Shown here piece after piece: positions 60,234 through 64,000 of a stretch of DNA of 64,000 nt; position 1 is the first letter of the stretch, and every line of letters begins with the position of its first letter. Both the position numbers and the translations under genes were made by a program. This DNA comes from Lysobacteraceae bacterium CU05-9 (lineage in GTDB: Bacteria > Pseudomonadota > Gammaproteobacteria > Xanthomonadales > Xanthomonadaceae), in contig SWJS01000002.1 in the NCBI GenBank assembly GCA_007556525.1, forward strand, positions 62,001 to 126,000, in the 5' to 3' direction. The notes below the pieces were generated by a model that saw only the letters and a list, made by a program, of their open reading frames with translations, was not told the origin of the DNA and did no database searches.

Positions 60234-61466
60234 ATGTCGAACTACCTCTTTACCTCGGAATCGGTCTCGGAAGGCCATCCGGACAAAATTGCCGATCAGG
60301 TTTCCGATGCGGTTCTCGATGCGATCCTCGCGCAGGACAAGCGCGCCCGTGTTGCGTGCGAAACGCTGGTAAAGACGGGTGCCGCCATCGTTGCCGGTGA
60401 AGTCACCACATCGGCTTGGGTCGATATCGAAAATCTGGCGCGTAACGTCATCAACGGTATCGGTTATGACAATTCGGATGTTGGTTTTGACGGTCACACC
60501 TGCGCCATCATCAACATGCTCGGCAAGCAATCGCCTGACATCGCTGCCGGCGTTGACGGCACTTCGAAGAAAGCGAAGAAGCCGGAAGAAATGGGCGCAG
60601 GCGATCAAGGCCTGATGTTCGGTTACGCGTGTAACGAAGCTCCTGAGCATATGCCTGCTCCTTTGTACTATTCGCACCGTTTGGTCGAGCAACAAGCCAA
60701 GGTCCGCAAGGCAAAGAATTCGAAGTTGCCATGGCTGCGTCCGGACGCAAAGTCGCAAGTCACGTTGAAGTATGACAACGACCATAAGGTTGTGGGTATC
60801 GATGCGGTTGTTTTGTCGACGCAACATGATCCGGGCATTAAGCAAAAAGACCTCATCGAAGGCGTTCGCGAGCACATCCTCAAACCAGTTCTGCCTAAGA
60901 AGTGGTACGAGTCTCTGCCTAAGAGCAAGGTGCACATCAACCCAACCGGTATCTTCGTGATCGGTGGTCCAGTCGGTGACTGCGGTCTGACCGGCCGTAA
61001 GATCATCGTCGATACGTACGGCGGCATGGCACGTCACGGCGGCGGCGCGTTCTCCGGCAAGGATCCATCGAAGGTTGACCGTTCGGCAGCATACGCAGCA
61101 CGTTACGTTGCCAAGAACATCGTCGAAGCCGGCCTCGCTGACAAGTGCGAAGTCCAAGTTTCGTACGCGATCGGCGTTGCAGAGCCAACCTCGATTTCCG
61201 TCACGACGTTCGGCACTGGCCGCATTCCTGACGAGCAAATCGAAAAGCTGATCCGCGCCAACTTCGATCTGCGTCCTTACGGCATCGTCAAAATGCTCGA
61301 CCTGATCCACCCGATCTATCAGCCAACGGCAGCTTACGGTCACTTCGGCCGCAAGCCATACGAGCTGGAATACACCGGCATGGACGGCAAGACCGAAAAG
61401 GCCACCGCATTCTCGTGGGAGAAGACGGACAAGGCAGAAATGCTGCGTAAGGCGGCAAAGCTCTAA
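60234..61466 (+). CDS. metK: S-adenosylmethionine synthetase
   Basis: The 410-residue protein makes S-adenosylmethionine from methionine and ATP. It has [12 protein letters not shown] near residue 14, [11 protein letters not shown] near residue 122 and [14 protein letters not shown] near 268, all MAT signatures. Length is slightly longer than E. coli MetK, as in related groups. A strong terminator follows inside repeat element D. Confidence 0.97.
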   Translation: MSNYLFTSESVSEGHPDKIADQVSDAVLDAILAQDKRARVACETLVKTGAAIVAGEVTTSAWVDIENLARNVINGIGYDNSDVGFDGHTCAIINMLGKQSPDIAAGVDGTSKKAKKPEEMGAGDQGLMFGYACNEAPEHMPAPLYYSHRLVEQQAKVRKAKNSKLPWLRPDAKSQVTLKYDNDHKVVGIDAVVLSTQHDPGIKQKDLIEGVREHILKPVLPKKWYESLPKSKVHINPTGIFVIGGPVGDCGLTGRKIIVDTYGGMARHGGGAFSGKDPSKVDRSAAYAARYVAKNIVEAGLADKCEVQVSYAIGVAEPTSISVTTFGTGRIPDEQIEKLIRANFDLRPYGIVKMLDLIHPIYQPTAAYGHFGRKPYELEYTGMDGKTEKATAFSWEKTDKAEMLRKAAKL

Positions 61467-61528
61467 TCACTGCTCTCGCCTCTGACTTCGAGATGAAGTT
61501 AGAGGTAGAGGTAGACGATCCAGTGAGG

Positions 61529-61558
61529 GCCCGCGGTTAATCCCGCGGGCTTTTTTTT
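61529..61558 (+). terminator. Rho-independent terminator of metK
   Basis: GCCCGCGG and CCGCGGGC form a perfect 8-bp stem with a 6-base loop, followed by eight T. Confidence 0.93.
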
Positions 61559-61653
61559 GAGCGCTGAAAAAAACGAACATTTGTCCATGGACACAAGTTC
61601 AACCTTTGAAACACGGTAAATTCGAGAGCGCACTCCCCGCGGCGCAAAAGAAA

Positions 61654-61671
61654 GGGCGCACCAAGGCGCCC
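61654..61671 (-). terminator. Terminator-like hairpin for the S9 peptidase gene
   Basis: On the reverse strand GGGCGC-CTTGGT-GCGCCC is followed by TTTCTTTT, 35 nt after the peptidase stop. It lies within repeat element D. Confidence 0.7.
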
Positions 61672-61706
61672 AATCACTACATCGTCTAACTCTACCTCTA
61701 CCTGCG

Positions 61707-64000
61707 TTACGGCTTCACGTAACGCATCAACCACGCATCTTCCTCAGCCAACATGTGCAGCAACGACTCACGCGCGCGATAACCGTGTGATTCGTTCGGC
61801 AGCATGACGAGACGCGCGTTGCCGCCGAGTCCCTTGATTGCGGCGAACAAACGTTCGGACTGAATCGGAAAAGTGCCTGGGTTGTTATCGTCAGCGCCGT
61901 GGATGATCAACAATGCATCCTTGATGTTTTCGGCGTAGTTGAATGGCGACATGTCGCGGTAGACGTCTTTTGCCGTCCAGTAATTGCGCTCTTCGGATTG
62001 GAAACCGAATGGCGTCAACGTGCGGTTGTATGCACCGCTGCGCGCGATGCCGGCTTTGAACAAGCGCGAGTGTGCCAGCAAGTTTGCCGTCATGAATGCG
62101 CCGTACGAGTGACCACCGATCGCCATGCGATTGCGATCGCCGACCTTCATGTCCACTAACTTGTCGATGGCTGCTGCGGCGTCATCAACCAATTGCGTGA
62201 TGTAGGTGTCGTTCGGTTCAGCGGTGCCTTCACCGACGATTGGGAATGACGGATTGTCGAGGACTGCGAAGCCACGCGCTAGGAATGGCAGCGGACCCCA
62301 GTAGCTGATGTTGTTGAACGTGTACGGCGAACCGGTGACTTGGCCCGCGGCATCGGCAGACTTAAACTCTGCGGGATAAGCCCACATCAACACCGGCAAC
62401 GGAGCGGACTTACCTGGTTCAAAACTTGGCGGCAAATACAACGTGCCCGACAACTTCACGCCATCCTTGCGCACGTAGTGAATCAATTCCTTGCGGACGT
62501 TCGACAACTCAGGGAACGGATTGACGTTGTTGGTCAACGCACGCTCGACTTTGTAGGAAGCTTCGTCGGCGCCTGTTTTGACGACCAAAACATTCGACGG
62601 CACCGTCACCGATTGGCGATTGATCAAGATCGTGCGCGCGTCGGGATCAAGCAATGCGACCGGTGCTTCGTAATACGGTGCTTGCGAACGGAACAGTCGT
62701 TGCGTTTGCTGCGACTCAATGTCGACGCGATCGAGGAATGGACGGTTGCCCTCTTTCGATGCGCCAGTGCCGACGCGGAACATCGACTTGCCATCAGACG
62801 AACGTGCCAAAACTGACTTACCCAACGGCCCCACCATCGTCATTTCAGAACCGGGGTTGTTGTAACTGTCTTCGCTGGAACGATCCGACAAAAGCTTCGG
62901 CGCAACATTCGGTGCATCCGGCGCGATACGCCATTGCTTGATCTTGCGGTTTTTCCACCAGTACTCATTGAGCAATGCGAGTTGACCGTCGGACCAAGTG
63001 ATGCCGCGGTAACGCGAACCCAAACGGGCGAGTTCGCGTGGCGCTGTGGTGAATGGTGCGGATTGCATTTTGACAACATCACGCTCGGTGACTTCCTTCG
63101 CAGGATCACCACCATCGAGTGCTTCGGCCCACACCAATGTCGCCGGTGCATCGTTGCGCCAAGACACGTTACGGATGCCGGTGCGCACTGCGTCGTTGCC
63201 GGTTGGCAAACCTTCGATCAATGGAACTTGTGCAATTTGCTTGACCGTGTTGCCCTTCAAATCAATCACGGAAACTTCTTGCGGGAATGAGTTCGCGGAC
63301 ACGACGTACGAGAATGGACGTTGCAACTTCGTCACCAAAATCTCCTTCCCACCCGGCGCCACACTCGTGTTCCAGTAGAGGGCGGGCTTGCCGATTTTTT
63401 CGACGGAACCAGTCGACGCGTTTGCAATTGCGAGTTGCGTCGTCAAGTAATGTTCGAACAACTTCGCATCATCTTCGTTCGTCAACAAATCCTGATACGT
63501 CCGCAGTTGACGCACGCCGGCTTGCGCGTCGGTTTGCTGCATCACCGGACCACTTGGCGTTTGCGGCGCAGGCATGCGCACGTCATTGTTCGCACGCAAC
63601 GTCAGCAATAATCGCGACGAATCACCAAACCACTCATACCCCGAATCCACGACGCTGTTGAGCGAGACGTTCTTGAGTTGGGTGGCGGTTTGTGTTTTGG
63701 CATCCACAATCCATAGCGTGCTTGCACCACTCACGGGATCGACGTTGTTGAACGCGAGCTTCGATTGATCCGGCGACCACGACATCGTCGCGACATTCAA
63801 ATTCGCAGGCAGTCCCTTGATCGACAGCTTCTTCGCATTCGGGATGTCATACAGCGCAAGGCTCGGATAATACGAGAAGCGACTCGCGGAAAAATACTTC
63901 GGATGAATCCGCAATCCCGCCAACTTCAACTCAGGCTGCGCAACCACCGCAATGCTCGGCAAATCCGGCACATCCGCAATCACCGCCATCGTGCGCTTCG
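61707..64000 (-). CDS. S9-family (prolyl-oligopeptidase-type) peptidase, N-terminus beyond the window
   Basis: At least 760 residues are present and the frame stays open to the window edge, so the true start and likely signal peptide lie beyond 64000. The first two thirds form a beta-propeller-like region. The C-terminal catalytic domain has the nucleophile in G-G-H-S-Y-G-A-F-M-T, Asp in H-G-A-D-D-N-N and His in E-S-H-G-Y. The sequence resembles glutamyl-endopeptidase-like S9 members common in Xanthomonadales. Confidence 0.9.
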   Translation of the reverse strand, partial: KRTMAVIADVPDLPSIAVVAQPELKLAGLRIHPKYFSASRFSYYPSLALYDIPNAKKLSIKGLPANLNVATMSWSPDQSKLAFNNVDPVSGASTLWIVDAKTQTATQLKNVSLNSVVDSGYEWFGDSSRLLLTLRANNDVRMPAPQTPSGPVMQQTDAQAGVRQLRTYQDLLTNEDDAKLFEHYLTTQLAIANASTGSVEKIGKPALYWNTSVAPGGKEILVTKLQRPFSYVVSANSFPQEVSVIDLKGNTVKQIAQVPLIEGLPTGNDAVRTGIRNVSWRNDAPATLVWAEALDGGDPAKEVTERDVVKMQSAPFTTAPRELARLGSRYRGITWSDGQLALLNEYWWKNRKIKQWRIAPDAPNVAPKLLSDRSSEDSYNNPGSEMTMVGPLGKSVLARSSDGKSMFRVGTGASKEGNRPFLDRVDIESQQTQRLFRSQAPYYEAPVALLDPDARTILINRQSVTVPSNVLVVKTGADEASYKVERALTNNVNPFPELSNVRKELIHYVRKDGVKLSGTLYLPPSFEPGKSAPLPVLMWAYPAEFKSADAAGQVTGSPYTFNNISYWGPLPFLARGFAVLDNPSFPIVGEGTAEPNDTYITQLVDDAAAAIDKLVDMKVGDRNRMAIGGHSYGAFMTANLLAHSRLFKAGIARSGAYNRTLTPFGFQSEERNYWTAKDVYRDMSPFNYAENIKDALLIIHGADDNNPGTFPIQSERLFAAIKGLGGNARLVMLPNESHGYRARESLLHMLAEEDAWLMRYVKP

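Larger units (their letters stand above)
61497..61703. repeat. Convergent-gene repeat element, copy D (complete)
   Basis: The ends are terminal inverted repeats of 29 nt (61497-61525 and 61675-61703), 25 of 29 positions matching; the left one starts AGTTAGAGGTAGAGGTAGAC. Inside lie the metK terminator, GTTCAACCTTTGAAA (61597-61611) preceded by TGTCCATGGACA, and a second hairpin GGGCGC/GCGCCC (61654-61671) that serves the reverse strand. No target-site duplication is seen. Confidence 0.8.

Noticed and set aside
61497-61703. Target-site duplication around repeat element D
   Set aside because: The bases flanking the terminal repeats do not match; none is seen for copy C either.
1-64000. tRNA, rRNA genes or CRISPR arrays
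   Set aside because: No T-loop-type GGTTCGAATCC on either strand, no rRNA-like sequence and no regularly spaced identical repeats were noticed.

Overview
The window looks like a chromosomal segment of a gammaproteobacterium of the order Xanthomonadales (Lysobacterales). I infer this from gene content: a GTP-type PEP carboxykinase, the ImuB/DnaE2 mutagenesis proteins, a large TonB receptor, a lysine/alanine-repeat histone-like protein, a FadE-type acyl-CoA dehydrogenase and a chromosomal integron. No rRNA, tRNA or CRISPR was found. Two genes are broken by point changes, the integron integrase is truncated, and the last gene runs off the right edge.

Layout. 1-4.0 kb: leftward genes (acetyltransferase, MAPEG protein, DUF819 membrane protein, a SRPBCC gene killed by two adjacent stop codons, a lipoprotein hydrolase, a nuclease-like protein). 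4.1-19.1 kb: the SOS-type mutagenesis genes imuB and dnaE2, which are normally neighbours, stand 10.4 kb apart. Each has a copy of the same 125-nt promoter region, carrying an identical -35/-10 spacing and a GTGTCC-N4-GGACAC operator. imuA is not in the window. Between them lie two toxin-antitoxin loci, small membrane and lipoprotein genes, and a sedentary integron: attI, six cassettes read leftward with recognisable attC sites, and a truncated intI followed by a third toxin-antitoxin locus. 19.1-20.4 kb: a fourth toxin-antitoxin locus, an orphan ribbon-helix-helix antitoxin and a KOW protein.

20.4-64 kb is ordinary core genome: PAP2 phosphatase, rhodanese, cobalamin-binding protein, pdxH, dodecin, aroK-aroB-hemE, cytochrome b561-yceI, sdaA, a beta-propeller lipoprotein, prfC, a hemolysin III protein, a glycosyltransferase, mtgA, a TPR-hydroxylase, hslO, two secreted proteins, a methyltransferase, a TonB receptor, pckG, a TetR regulator divergent from fadE, a metallophosphoesterase, a transporter, a serine hydrolase, a histone-like protein, gcvH-gcvT, nfeD-qmcA, nupC with a pfkB-family sugar kinase, dusB, a two-domain acyltransferase, metK and an S9 peptidase.

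The most promising undescribed material is: (1) the duplicated imuB/dnaE2 promoter with a candidate unusual LexA operator; (2) a two-gene integron cassette encoding a winged-helix/HEPN-like protein and a partner, a candidate defence or toxin-antitoxin system; (3) a family of nested inverted-repeat elements found at four places, each between convergent genes; (4) a 51-codon membrane-peptide gene in the first cassette. All functional calls are from reading the sequence; no database search was run.
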